Assembly: GCA_023252095.1 (NCBI GenBank)
Contig: JAHEXN010000005.1
Coordinates: 1 to 27,480 of the forward strand
DNA: 27,480 bases
Source: Actinomycetes bacterium
GTDB lineage: Bacteria; Actinomycetota; Actinomycetes; Propionibacteriales; Nocardioidaceae
Reading direction: 5' to 3'
Translations under genes and position numbers: made by a program
Notes under the pieces: generated by a model
Told to the model about the DNA's origin: nothing
Database searches by the model: none
The model's input: the letters and a program-made list of their open reading frames with translations, nothing else
Shown here: positions 20,066 to 27,480 of the stretch, in pieces
Numbering within the stretch: position 1 is the first letter of the stretch
Layout: every line of letters begins with the position of its first letter

Positions 20066-21459
20066 TGCGCCGGGTCGCAAATGCGCTGCTCTGGGCAGGC
20101 GCCGTGCTCGGGGCGCTGAGCCTGGTCGCCGCCGTGCTCGTCGGCGTCTTCGGGCTCGTGCCGTTGATCTTCACGTCCGGCTCGATGTCGCCCGACATCC
20201 CCGCCGGCTCGTTGGCTGTGGCCCGCTCGGTGCCAGCCGCAGACCTGGCCGTCGACGACGTCGTCAGCGTCGACCCGGCGGAGGGAGCCCGGGTGACCCA
20301 CCGGGTCGTGGCGATCGATGCCACGGGTGACGGCTTCCTGCTGACCCTCAAGGGTGATGCCAACAGCGAGCCCGATGCGGAGCCCTACCCGGTGACCGAG
20401 GCCGATCGCGTGATGTTCTCCGTGCCGTGGGTCGGCTACGCGCTGTCGGCGATGAACAACCCGTTCGTGCAGTTCGTCGCGGGGGTCCTCGCGGCCGGCA
20501 TCGTGTTCGCGGTCCTGTCCTCCGCTCGTAGCGGTGGAGGAACGCGACGGGCCGCTCGACGCGGCACCGTTCGGTCGCCTGCAGCCAGCCGGGTGGTGGT
20601 CGGCCTCCTGGTCGCGTCCGTGCCAGCCGTGGCCGTGCTGCAGCCGACGGAGCCGACCATGGCCGCCTTCACCGACCTCGGCGGGACTGTCACGACCTCG
20701 GGCTTCGTCGGCCACCGTGTGGGTCAGCCGGTCGACATCACCTGCAGTGCTGCCCTCCTGCAGCTCACGGTGGGGACGACGGTCCACGACCCCCGGTACA
20801 CCTATTGGGCCCAGGCGTTCACGACCGGCAGCGCAGGAACAGCCATCTCCAACCCCAAGCAGATGACGGGAACCGGCTCGACTCGATCGGCCACCTTCGG
20901 GACGGTGAGCGACTTCCTGAGCCAGCCGATCGTCGGCACCAACTACGAGATGCGCGTCTATGCCCGCGTGAACGGGACGTCGTGGCAGTCGCACGAGTAC
21001 CGCGTCCAGCACTTCAGCCGGACGTTGACGGTCATGACGTGCGGCGTGGCGCCGACGACGCCCACGATCGACTTCGCCGAGCCGGTGGACGGCGCCCGTC
21101 ACGGCTTCATCGTCACGGCCTCACGCCTCGCCTCGGTCTGTGGGTCTGCGTACGGGGCGACCACGGCGGCGGCCTGCGGCACCGTCTCGGACGACGGCTC
21201 GATCACCTCGGTCGAGTACATCTTGCAGCGCACCGGGCTCTTCCTCGGCACGCGCTGCTGGGACGGCGCCGCATGGGTCATCTCCTGCGCCTACCGCGCG
21301 GCGAGTCGCAACACGTCCACCAACCCCCAGCGTTGGGCCGTGTCTCGGACCAATGACCCGTACACCGCCTACGCCGACTACACGTTGACAATTCGGGCCA
21401 CCGACAACGAGGGCCGTGTCACGACGCGCACGATCACCTACGCCGTCGCCCTCGTCTGA
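20065..21459 (+). CDS. Signal peptidase fused to an exported substrate-like domain
   Basis: A 464-residue protein with an ER-type signal peptidase I domain at residues 1-155. It has a first membrane helix (about 5-36), Ser40 in TSGSMSPDIPAG, His79 in VTHRV, Asp98 in KGDANS and a second membrane helix (about 135-152). After a basic linker there is a third hydrophobic helix (about 176-192), then PTMAAFTDLGGTVTTSGF, which resembles the A-x-x-T-D/SG pattern after a SipW-cognate signal. The rest (about 205-464) is a beta-rich domain with six Cys, enough for three disulfides, and an Ig-like end VTTRTITYAVALV. The enzyme may thus cut its own tail domain free. The frame extending upstream to 19474 is antisense-type read-through of the preceding gene. 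TGATG couples it to that gene. Confidence 0.85.
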   Translation: MRRVANALLWAGAVLGALSLVAAVLVGVFGLVPLIFTSGSMSPDIPAGSLAVARSVPAADLAVDDVVSVDPAEGARVTHRVVAIDATGDGFLLTLKGDANSEPDAEPYPVTEADRVMFSVPWVGYALSAMNNPFVQFVAGVLAAGIVFAVLSSARSGGGTRRAARRGTVRSPAASRVVVGLLVASVPAVAVLQPTEPTMAAFTDLGGTVTTSGFVGHRVGQPVDITCSAALLQLTVGTTVHDPRYTYWAQAFTTGSAGTAISNPKQMTGTGSTRSATFGTVSDFLSQPIVGTNYEMRVYARVNGTSWQSHEYRVQHFSRTLTVMTCGVAPTTPTIDFAEPVDGARHGFIVTASRLASVCGSAYGATTAAACGTVSDDGSITSVEYILQRTGLFLGTRCWDGAAWVISCAYRAASRNTSTNPQRWAVSRTNDPYTAYADYTLTIRATDNEGRVTTRTITYAVALV

Positions 21460-21479
21460 GGTGCGCCCGCCCGGGTCAC

Positions 21480-21485
21480 TACGCT
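21480..21485 (+). promoter_or_regulatory. -10 box of a leaderless pdxT promoter
   Basis: TACGCT (TANNNT) is 6 bases before GTG 21492. It gives pdxT its own promoter, independent of the SipW module that ends 20 bases upstream. Confidence 0.5.
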
Positions 21486-21491
21486 CGTCGG

Positions 21492-22088
21492 GTGCCTGCT
21501 TCCCCCACGATCGGTGTCTTCGCCCTGCAGGGTGACGTGCGGGAGCACGTCGCCGCGCTGACGCGTCTCGGTGCCACGGCCATCACGGTGCGCCGCCCCG
21601 AGGAGCTCGCGCGATGCGATGGCCTCGTGCTGCCTGGCGGGGAGTCGACCACGATGTTCAAGCTCGCGCGGACCTTCGAGCTCTTCGAGCCGATCGTCGA
21701 CCGGATCAGCGGCGGGATGCCGACGTTCGGCACGTGCGCCGGGATGATCATGCTGGCCGACCGCGTCAAGGACGGGACGCGCGACCAGGAGACGTTCGGC
21801 GGTCTCGACGTCACGGTGCGTCGCAACGCGTTCGGACGCCAGGTCGACTCCTTCGAGGGCGACCTGGACCTCGTGGGTCTCGCCGACCCGGTCCACGCGG
21901 TGTTCATCCGCGCGCCGTGGATCGAGCAGTCAGGGGAGTCCGTCGAGGTGCTGGCGTCGGTCGACGTGGCCGGCGCGGATAGGATCGTCGCGGTTCGACA
22001 GGGCCACCTGCTCGCCACCGCCTTCCACCCGGAGGTCGGTGACGACGACCGGGTGCACGGCCTCTTCGTCGATCTCGTCACGCAGTAG
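21492..22088 (+). CDS. pdxT: Glutaminase subunit PdxT of PLP synthase
   Basis: A 198-residue class I glutamine amidotransferase-like enzyme that releases ammonia from glutamine for PdxS. It starts GVFALQGDVREHV as all PdxT proteins do. PGGESTT is the oxyanion and substrate loop. The nucleophile Cys is in FGTCAGMI, and the His-Glu pair is in TAFHPEV near the C terminus, completing the catalytic triad. It is separated from pdxS by 4.2 kb of export genes but has its own promoter. The following yebC is 17 bases downstream, so the two are likely co-transcribed. Confidence 0.97.
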   Translation: MPASPTIGVFALQGDVREHVAALTRLGATAITVRRPEELARCDGLVLPGGESTTMFKLARTFELFEPIVDRISGGMPTFGTCAGMIMLADRVKDGTRDQETFGGLDVTVRRNAFGRQVDSFEGDLDLVGLADPVHAVFIRAPWIEQSGESVEVLASVDVAGADRIVAVRQGHLLATAFHPEVGDDDRVHGLFVDLVTQ

Positions 22089-22105
22089 AGAAGAGGGGAC
22101 GCGCC

Positions 22106-22870
22106 ATGTCAGGGCACTCCAAGTGGGCCACCACGAAGCACAAGAAGGCCGTCGTCGACGCCAAGCGCGGCAAGATGTTCGCCAAGCTCATCAAGAACAT
22201 CGAGGTCGCGGCGCGCACGGGCGGACCCGATCCTGACGGCAACCCCACGCTCTACGACGCGATCCAGAAGGCCAAGAAGTCGTCGGTCCCGAACGACAAC
22301 ATCGACCGCGCGGTCAAGCGCGGTGGCGGCATCGGCGACGACGCGGTCGACTACACCACGATCATGTACGAGGGGTACGGCCCCAACGGCATCGCGATGC
22401 TGATCGAGTGCCTCACGGACAACAAGAACCGTGCCGCGATGGAGGTCCGCACCGCCATGACGCGCAACGGCGGCACGATGGCCGATCCCGGCTCGGTCTC
22501 CTACCTGTTCCACCGCAAGGGCGTCATCATCGTGCCCGCCGAGCAGGAGGGCGGCGAGACCAACGAGGACGACATCCTGATGGCCGTGCTCGACGCTGGA
22601 GCCGACGAGGTCAACGACCTCGACGGCGCCTTCCAGGTCGTGTGCGAGGCCACCGACCTGGTCGCGGTGCGCACCGCGCTGCAGGAGGCGGGCCTCGACT
22701 ACGACTCCGCGGATGCGTCGTTCGTGCCGTCGGTGCAGGTCGAGGTCGACGTCGACGGCGCCACCAAGGTGCTCAAGCTCATCGACGCCCTCGAGGACTG
22801 CGACGACGTCCAGAACGTCTTCGCCAACTTCGACGCGAGCGACGAGGTCATGGAGCAGGCCCAGGCCTGA
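22106..22870 (+). CDS. yebC: YebC/PmpR family protein
   Basis: A 254-residue protein of the YebC family, starting MSGHSKWATTKHKKA with the usual conserved basic N terminus. DPDGNPTLYDAIQKAKKSSVPNDNI and EGYGPNGIAMLIECLTDNKNR are the family's strongest segments, and the length is normal. Members were named as transcription regulators; recent work assigns some of them to easing ribosome stalling at proline-rich stretches. The purine-rich AAGAGGGGA at 22090-22098 is a good ribosome site. It keeps the conserved place before ruvC seen in many bacteria. Its stop is 1 base before the GTG of the next small membrane gene. Confidence 0.96.
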   Translation: MSGHSKWATTKHKKAVVDAKRGKMFAKLIKNIEVAARTGGPDPDGNPTLYDAIQKAKKSSVPNDNIDRAVKRGGGIGDDAVDYTTIMYEGYGPNGIAMLIECLTDNKNRAAMEVRTAMTRNGGTMADPGSVSYLFHRKGVIIVPAEQEGGETNEDDILMAVLDAGADEVNDLDGAFQVVCEATDLVAVRTALQEAGLDYDSADASFVPSVQVEVDVDGATKVLKLIDALEDCDDVQNVFANFDASDEVMEQAQA

Positions 22871-22871
22871 G

Positions 22872-23303
22872 GTGAAGGTCACCGACCCCACGGGGGACAT
22901 CTGGCGGGTCAGACGCCGATGGTTGCCATGGCGGCCGCGGCCGAGAGACATCGATGGTGGCAGTCCGAGCGACATGGGTGTCGCGGCTCCGGACGATCTG
23001 GTGATCGGGTTGGCGATCGTGATCGGGTTCATCGTCGTGGTGATCCTCGCGCCGTGGATCCTCGTCGGGGCGTTCCTCGCGATCGAGGTGTTGATCGTGG
23101 TGCTGCTCCTACCGTTGTTCGTGCTCCTGCGTGGACTCCGCATCGCCCGTTGGCCGGTGGCGGTGCGGCGCGGTCGGACCCTGGTCTGGGAGGAGTCGGT
23201 CCGGGGCTGGCGGGGTTCCCGCGAGCGCATGCGCACCATCGCCGAAGCCATTGCCGCTGGCCGCGTCAGCGAGGTCGTTCCGGAGCCACCGGGCGTGTCG
23301 TGA
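22872..23303 (+). CDS. Small membrane protein of unknown function, 143 aa
   Basis: Not recognised. The GTG at 22872 sits 1 base after the yebC stop. The N terminus is basic and Trp/Arg-rich (WRVRRRWLPWRPRPR). Two close hydrophobic helices follow at about residues 44-60 (VIGLAIVIGFIVVVILAPW) and 65-88 (GAFLAIEVLIVVLLLPLFVLL). The C-terminal part is a basic cytosolic tail (RIARWPVAVRRGRTLVWEES) that ends in a short helix. The layout suggests an inner-membrane hairpin with both ends in the cytosol. Proteins of this shape are common next to housekeeping loci in Nocardioidaceae but have no known function. Confidence 0.75.
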   Translation: MKVTDPTGDIWRVRRRWLPWRPRPRDIDGGSPSDMGVAAPDDLVIGLAIVIGFIVVVILAPWILVGAFLAIEVLIVVLLLPLFVLLRGLRIARWPVAVRRGRTLVWEESVRGWRGSRERMRTIAEAIAAGRVSEVVPEPPGVS

Positions 23304-23326
23304 CCGGGGGAGTCGGTGCTGCCGCC

Positions 23327-23332
23327 TAGGCT
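23327..23332 (+). promoter_or_regulatory. -10 box of a leaderless ruvC promoter
   Basis: TAGGCT (TANNNT) is followed by 7 bases and ATG 23340; no ribosome site is present. No LexA-type box is visible upstream. Confidence 0.5.
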
Positions 23333-23339
23333 GTCGAAC

Positions 23340-23870
23340 ATGAGTTCGGTCGGACTGCGGGTCATGGGCATCGATCCCGGCCTCACGCGCTGTGGTGTCG
23401 GGGTCGTCGAGGGGTCCGTGGGTCGACCCATGAACCTCGTGCACGTGGGCGTCGTGCGCACGCCCGCCGACCTCGACGTCGCCCGCCGCCTGCTGCTGCT
23501 GGCCGACGGCATCGAGGCCGCCATCGCCGAGCACCGTCCCGAGGCGGTCGCGATCGAGCGGGTCTTCGCCCAGCACAACGTGCGCACCGTGATGGGCACG
23601 GCGCAGGCCAGCGGCGTCGCGATGGCGGTCGCCGCCCGACACGGCCTCGGCGTGCATCTGCACACCCCGAGCGAGGTCAAGGCCGCCGTCACGGGCAGCG
23701 GCCGCGCCGACAAGGCCCAGGTCGGTCAGATGGTCACGCGCATCCTGCGGCTCACCGAGGCGCCCAAGCCCGCCGACGCCGCCGATGCGCTCGCGATCGC
23801 GATCTGCCACGTGTGGCGCGGGGGAGCGCAGCAGCGTCTGGCCGATGCCCTCGCCAGGGCCGGCCGATGA
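23340..23870 (+). CDS. ruvC: Holliday junction resolvase RuvC
   Basis: A 176-residue endonuclease that resolves Holliday junctions by paired cuts. The four acidic catalytic residues are in place: Asp12 in MGIDPGLTRCG, Glu in VAIERVFAQHN, and two Asp in DAADALAIAICH. ATG 23340 is preferred to the longer in-frame ATG at 23316, since the -10 box lies between them and the protein then begins with the usual short strand (VGLRVMGIDPG). Its last codon overlaps ruvA (ATGA). It forms the ruvCAB operon with the two following genes, the classic branch-migration and resolution set. Confidence 0.97.
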   Translation: MSSVGLRVMGIDPGLTRCGVGVVEGSVGRPMNLVHVGVVRTPADLDVARRLLLLADGIEAAIAEHRPEAVAIERVFAQHNVRTVMGTAQASGVAMAVAARHGLGVHLHTPSEVKAAVTGSGRADKAQVGQMVTRILRLTEAPKPADAADALAIAICHVWRGGAQQRLADALARAGR

Positions 23871-24457
23871 TCGCCTCCCTGCGCGGCACGGTCGTCGCGA
23901 TCCAGCTCGACGGAGCCGTCCTCGACGTCAGTGGTGTCGGGTACTTCGTCCGCAGCACGCCCGGCACGCTCGCGACCCTCCGCCTCGGCCAGGAGTCGAC
24001 CGTCAGCACCACGTTGGTCGTGCGCGAGGACTCCATGACGCTCTTCGGCTTCGGCAGCACCGAGGAGCGCGACATGTTCGAGCTCGTCCAGACCGCCAGC
24101 GGCATCGGCCCGAAGGTCGCGCTCGCGATGCTCTCGGTGCTCGATCCCGACCGTCTGCGGTCGGCCATCGCCCAGGCTGACCTCGCCGTGCTCACGTCGG
24201 TGCCGGGCATCGGCCGCAAGGGCGCCGAGCGCATCGTGGTCGAGCTCAAGGACCGCGTCGGGCTCGCCACGACCGTCAGCGCCACGGGCGCGCCTGCTTG
24301 GCGCGAGCAGGTGCACGAGGCGCTGCTCGGGCTCGGCTGGAGCGCCCGCGACGCCGAGTCGGCGGTCGACACCGTGGCCGCAACCGGTGACGGCACCGAG
24401 CCGGAGGTCGCCACCGCGCTGCGCGACGCCCTCCGATCACTGGCGCGGTCGTCATGA
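23867..24457 (+). CDS. ruvA: Holliday junction branch migration protein RuvA
   Basis: A 196-residue DNA-junction-binding protein that loads the RuvB motor. It begins MIASLRGTVV, the family's OB-fold strand. The two helix-hairpin-helix motifs read TASGIGPKVALAML and SVPGIGRKGAERIVVELKD, giving the DNA-backbone contacts. The C-terminal 50 residues (WREQVHEALLGLGWSARDAESAV) form domain III, which contacts RuvB. The start overlaps ruvC by 4 bases. Normal length; no oddities. Confidence 0.97.
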   Translation: MIASLRGTVVAIQLDGAVLDVSGVGYFVRSTPGTLATLRLGQESTVSTTLVVREDSMTLFGFGSTEERDMFELVQTASGIGPKVALAMLSVLDPDRLRSAIAQADLAVLTSVPGIGRKGAERIVVELKDRVGLATTVSATGAPAWREQVHEALLGLGWSARDAESAVDTVAATGDGTEPEVATALRDALRSLARSS

Positions 24458-24467
24458 GTGGGCCACG

Positions 24468-25544
24468 ATGAGGGACGACGAGCCCCTCGAGACGGGCGAG
24501 GTCGGCATCGTGGCGCCGGCCGCCGGCACCGACGACCGCGCCTACGAGGCGGCGCTCCGCCCCCGCACGCTCGAGGAGGTCGTGGGGCAGGACCGCGTCC
24601 GCGAGCAGCTCGCGCTCGTGCTCGAGGCGGCCACCGCTCGCGGATCCGTGCCCGACCACGTGCTGCTCTCCGGCCCGCCCGGGCTGGGCAAGACCACGCT
24701 GGCCATGATCATCGCGAACCACCTCGCAGCGCCGCTGCGCATCACGAGCGGTCCGGCCATCCAGCACGCCGGCGACCTCGCGGCGATCCTGTCGGGGGTC
24801 AACGAGGGCGACGTCGTGTTCATCGACGAGATCCACCGCATGTCCCGCCCGGCCGAGGAGCTCCTCTACATGGCGATGGAGGACTTCCGGGTCGACGTCA
24901 TCGTCGGCAAGGGCCCCGGCGCCACCGCGATCCCGCTGGAGATCCCGCCGTTCACCGTGGTCGGTGCCACCACGCGGGCCGGGCTGCTGCCGGGCCCGCT
25001 GCGCGACCGCTTCGGCTTCACTGCCCAGCTCGACTACTACGCGCCGGCCGACCTCGACCGCATCGTCACCCGCTCGGCCGGGCTCCTCGCCCTCGAGCTC
25101 ACGGTCGACGGGGCTGCCGAGATCGCCGGCCGGTCCCGCGGCACCCCTCGCATCGCCAACCGGCTGCTCCGGCGGGTGCGCGACTACGCCCAGGTCCGCA
25201 CGGGCGGCGTGCTCGACCTCGAGGCCGCGCGCGCCGCGTTGGCGCTCTACGAGGTCGACGAGCTCGGCCTCGACCGGCTCGACGTCGGCGTGCTGCGTGC
25301 TCTCTGCGCGAGCTTCGGCGGGGGCCCGGTCGGTGTCTCGACGCTCGCCGTCGCGGTCGGCGAGGAGCGCGAGACGGTCGAGGAGATCGCGGAGCCGTAC
25401 CTCGTGCGGCTCGGGTTCCTCGCCCGCACCCCTCGAGGTCGGGTCGCGACTCCGGCCGCGTGGCGACACCTCGGGCTCACTCCGCCCGTCGGCGCCGACC
25501 CGCAGCTCGCGCTCCCGGACGACCTCGCAGGCCCCGATGCGTAG
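24468..25544 (+). CDS. ruvB: Holliday junction DNA helicase RuvB
   Basis: A 358-residue AAA+ motor ATPase that drives branch migration. Walker A is GPPGLGKTT, Walker B with its Asp-Glu is VVFIDEIHR, sensor 1 is GATTRAG and the sensor 2 arginine is in RGTPRIANRLLRR. The N terminus LRPRTLEEVVGQDRVREQL is typical. The C-terminal winged helix is GPVGVSTLAVAVGEERETVEEIAEPYLVRLGFL. ATG 24468 is 10 bases after the ruvA stop; no strong ribosome site is seen, so re-initiation from ruvA is likely. Confidence 0.97.
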   Translation: MRDDEPLETGEVGIVAPAAGTDDRAYEAALRPRTLEEVVGQDRVREQLALVLEAATARGSVPDHVLLSGPPGLGKTTLAMIIANHLAAPLRITSGPAIQHAGDLAAILSGVNEGDVVFIDEIHRMSRPAEELLYMAMEDFRVDVIVGKGPGATAIPLEIPPFTVVGATTRAGLLPGPLRDRFGFTAQLDYYAPADLDRIVTRSAGLLALELTVDGAAEIAGRSRGTPRIANRLLRRVRDYAQVRTGGVLDLEAARAALALYEVDELGLDRLDVGVLRALCASFGGGPVGVSTLAVAVGEERETVEEIAEPYLVRLGFLARTPRGRVATPAAWRHLGLTPPVGADPQLALPDDLAGPDA

Positions 25545-25616
25545 GCCGAGCGGCACGGAATCCTGATTTCTCGCTGAATCCCGGTCTCGGGGCGCTGTGC
25601 AGGGTGTCACGGCGTC

Positions 25617-25622
25617 TACACT
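25617..25622 (+). promoter_or_regulatory. Probable -10 box of the yajC-secD operon
   Basis: TACACT (TANNNT) would give a leader of about 70 bases before the yajC GTG, which has its own site GGAG at 25686-25689. No -35 consensus is visible. Confidence 0.35.
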
Positions 25623-25697
25623 TCCCGATGGCCCACAGGCCGATCCGCTTGGCGTCCGGCGCCCGGCGATGTCCTCACCCTCGTCTGGAGCTTCCGC

Positions 25698-25982
25698 GTG
25701 TCCGAACTGGCCGGCTTCATCCCGCTGCTGCTGATCGTCGTGATCTTCTGGCTGTTCATCATCCGGCCCCAGCGTCGGCGCCAGCAGGAGTACTCGACGC
25801 TCCAGAGCCAGCTCGAGCCCGGCCTGGAGGTCATGACAACGAGCGGCATCTTCGCCGAGATCGTCTCGATCAACGACCTCGATGCGGTCCTCCGGATCGC
25901 CGAGGGTGTCGAGATCCGCGTGCACCGTCAGGCGATCGGCCAGGTCGTGCGACCTGAGCCCGACGCGACCGAGGGCGACTGA
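25698..25982 (+). CDS. yajC: Preprotein translocase subunit YajC
   Basis: A 94-residue accessory of the Sec translocon that partners with SecD and SecF in the membrane. One transmembrane helix (FIPLLLIVVIFWLFII, about residues 7-22) is followed by the family signature RPQRRRQQEY. A small cytosolic domain follows: GLEVMTTSGIFAEIVSINDLDAVLRIAEGVEIRVHRQAIGQV, the characteristic YajC core. The GTG start has GGAG 8 bases upstream. The stop overlaps secD by 1 base (TGATG). Confidence 0.95.
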   Translation: MSELAGFIPLLLIVVIFWLFIIRPQRRRQQEYSTLQSQLEPGLEVMTTSGIFAEIVSINDLDAVLRIAEGVEIRVHRQAIGQVVRPEPDATEGD

Positions 25983-27480
25983 TGGCCGCCCCCGCGCGCG
26001 GCCGCAAGGTGCGGCGTCCGGGTCGCACGCTGCTGCTGTTCCTGTCCGGCGTCGTCGCGATGTTCGCGCTCGTCGGGTTCATCGACCTCGAGGACGGCGG
26101 CGGTCACGGCGCCTGGGTGCCGCGCCTGGGTCTGGACCTGCAGGGCGGCACCCGCATCACCCTCCAGGCGGAGTCGACCGGCGGCGACGTCTCGGCAGCG
26201 AACCTGAGCCAGGCCCGCGGCATCATCGACCAGCGCGTCAACGCCACCGGCGTCTCGGAGGCCGAGGTCACGACGCAGGGCGGCAACCAGATCGTCATCG
26301 AGATCCCGGGCAAGGAGCGCGGCGACATCGTCGACCAGGTCGGACGCACGGCACAGCTGCAGTTCCGGCTCGTCTGGCAGCAGCAGGTCGCCTCGACGGG
26401 TCAGGCGCTCGACGAGGCCACGGCCCAGCAGGCCCAGGCCGCGGTCGACGCGGGCGACTGGTCGAAGCTCAGCCTCGACCAGCTCGTCGCCGGTGAGACC
26501 CAGACCCCGGCGTCGCTGCCGGCCGAGTACCAGACCGCGATCGCAGCACTGCAGCAACAGGCCCAGGCGTTCGTCTGCGCCCCGGACAAGCTGGCCGTCG
26601 TCGACACCGCGAAGGCGCCGATCGTGACGTGCGACCCGAAGACCGGCGAGGTCATGGTGCTCAGCCCGGCCGTCATCGGAGGCTCCCACGTCAAGGACGC
26701 CAACGCCGCCGTGCCGCAGAACACCGCCCAGTGGGTCGTCGACATCGAGCTCGACGGCGAGGGCGGCGACACGTTCGACACCGTCACCGAGGCGCTCACC
26801 CCCACGCAGGGCCGCTTCGCCGTCGTGCTCGACGGCGAGGTCATCACGGCACCGACCTCCAACGCGCAGATCACGAACGGCAAGGCCCAGATCAGCGGCA
26901 GCTTCACGCAGGAGACCGCGGTCGACCTGGCGAATCAGCTCAAGTACGGCGCGCTTCCCCTCACGTTCACCGTGAACGGCGTCTCGGTCGAGGGTCCGAC
27001 CCTGGCGGGCAGCCAGCTGCAGGCCGGGCTGGTTGCCGGAGCCATCGGCATGGTGCTCGTGCTGCTCTACGGACTCTTCTACTACCGCGGGCTCGGCCTC
27101 GTCGTGGTCGCGTCGCTCGACGTCGCCGCGGCGATCACGTACGGGCTGGTGCTCCTCCTGGGCCAGGCGATGGGCTACACCCTGACCCTCCCGGGCATCG
27201 CTGGTCTCATCGTGGCGATCGGCATCACGGCCGACTCCTTCATCGTCCTGTTCGAGCGCATCCGTGACGAGGTGCGCGACGGCAAGTCCCTGCGCCTCGC
27301 GGTCGAGGCCGGCTGGGAGCGCGCGCGGTCGACGATCCTCGCCGCCGACGCGGTGTCCTTCCTCGCAGCCTTCATCCTGTTCATCTTCGCGATCGGCGTG
27401 GTGCGTGGGTTCGCGTTCGCCCTGGGGCTCACGACCCTCGTCGACATTCTCGTGGTGTTCCTGTTCACCAAGCCGCTGAT
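25982..27480 (+). CDS. secD: Protein translocase subunit SecD (3' end beyond window)
   Basis: About 499 residues are visible, and the frame stays open to the last base. SecD uses the proton gradient to help pull preproteins out through SecYEG. The first membrane helix is near residues 17-35. The periplasmic P1 head begins VPRLGLDLQGGTRITLQ, the family hallmark, with further P1 segments at LSQARGIIDQRVNATGVSEAEVTTQGGNQIVIEIPG. The region LDGEVITAPTSNAQITNGKAQISGSF precedes helix 2. The membrane part contains LTLPGIAGLIVAIGITADSFIVLFERIRDE, the SecD/F signature in its actinobacterial form (ADSFIV in place of VDANVL). It is coupled to yajC by TGATG; secF probably follows outside the window. Confidence 0.96.
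   Translation, partial: MAAPARGRKVRRPGRTLLLFLSGVVAMFALVGFIDLEDGGGHGAWVPRLGLDLQGGTRITLQAESTGGDVSAANLSQARGIIDQRVNATGVSEAEVTTQGGNQIVIEIPGKERGDIVDQVGRTAQLQFRLVWQQQVASTGQALDEATAQQAQAAVDAGDWSKLSLDQLVAGETQTPASLPAEYQTAIAALQQQAQAFVCAPDKLAVVDTAKAPIVTCDPKTGEVMVLSPAVIGGSHVKDANAAVPQNTAQWVVDIELDGEGGDTFDTVTEALTPTQGRFAVVLDGEVITAPTSNAQITNGKAQISGSFTQETAVDLANQLKYGALPLTFTVNGVSVEGPTLAGSQLQAGLVAGAIGMVLVLLYGLFYYRGLGLVVVASLDVAAAITYGLVLLLGQAMGYTLTLPGIAGLIVAIGITADSFIVLFERIRDEVRDGKSLRLAVEAGWERARSTILAADAVSFLAAFILFIFAIGVVRGFAFALGLTTLVDILVVFLFTKPL

Overview
The window is a high-GC (roughly 70%) chromosomal segment of an actinobacterium. The thrS, HIT, pgsA, pdxS, pdxT, yebC, ruvCAB, yajC, secD order is the one known from Mycobacterium tuberculosis and its relatives. 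GTG starts, TANNNT -10 boxes and probable leaderless mRNAs also fit. Protein style suggests a Nocardioidaceae-type organism (Aeromicrobium or Nocardioides); this placement is inference.

Layout. 1-2560: tail of a class IV aminotransferase gene, a tRNA-Val(CAC) with terminator, and small proteins of unknown function, including a lipoprotein. 2567-6957: a divergent cluster with a TetR regulator, a Baeyer-Villiger-type flavin monooxygenase and an acetoacetate-decarboxylase-fold protein on the minus strand, facing a ChoD-like GMC oxidoreductase on the plus strand. One palindrome sits over both -35 boxes. 7012-9004: an MFS exporter and an overlapping MerR regulator, with a MerR-type palindrome upstream. 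9083-11053: thrS. 11052-12303: a single AbiEi-like/DUF559 nuclease-like gene bracketed by two mirror-image arrays of 15-bp alternating inverted repeats. 12340-13557: HIT protein and phosphatidylinositol-phosphate-synthase-type PgsA. 13673-16346: an AurF-like diiron oxygenase and a ferredoxin/flavin reductase interrupted by one in-frame TGA. 16356-17267: pdxS. 17566-21459: a five-gene SipW-type export module containing two ER-type signal peptidases, two SipW-cognate substrates and an LPGTG protein. 21492-22088: pdxT. 22106-23303: yebC and a small membrane protein. 23340-25544: ruvC, ruvA, ruvB. 25698-27480: yajC and secD, which runs off the window.

How it fits together. The backbone is conserved housekeeping: translation, lipid head groups, vitamin B6, recombination and secretion. 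Accessory modules break it at three points. The array-bracketed nuclease gene lies between thrS and the HIT gene. The diiron/reductase pair lies where relatives have patA and pimA. The SipW module separates pdxS from pdxT.

The most unusual signals are four. (1) The 11052-12303 unit looks like an undescribed element: its ends are 119-bp mirror arrays with a helical 31-bp period. (2) The 464-residue protein at 20065-21459 fuses an ER-type signal peptidase to a segment that looks like its own exported substrate. (3) A single TGA splits the reductase reading frame, and the coding remainder is still intact. (4) Many genes appear to be leaderless.
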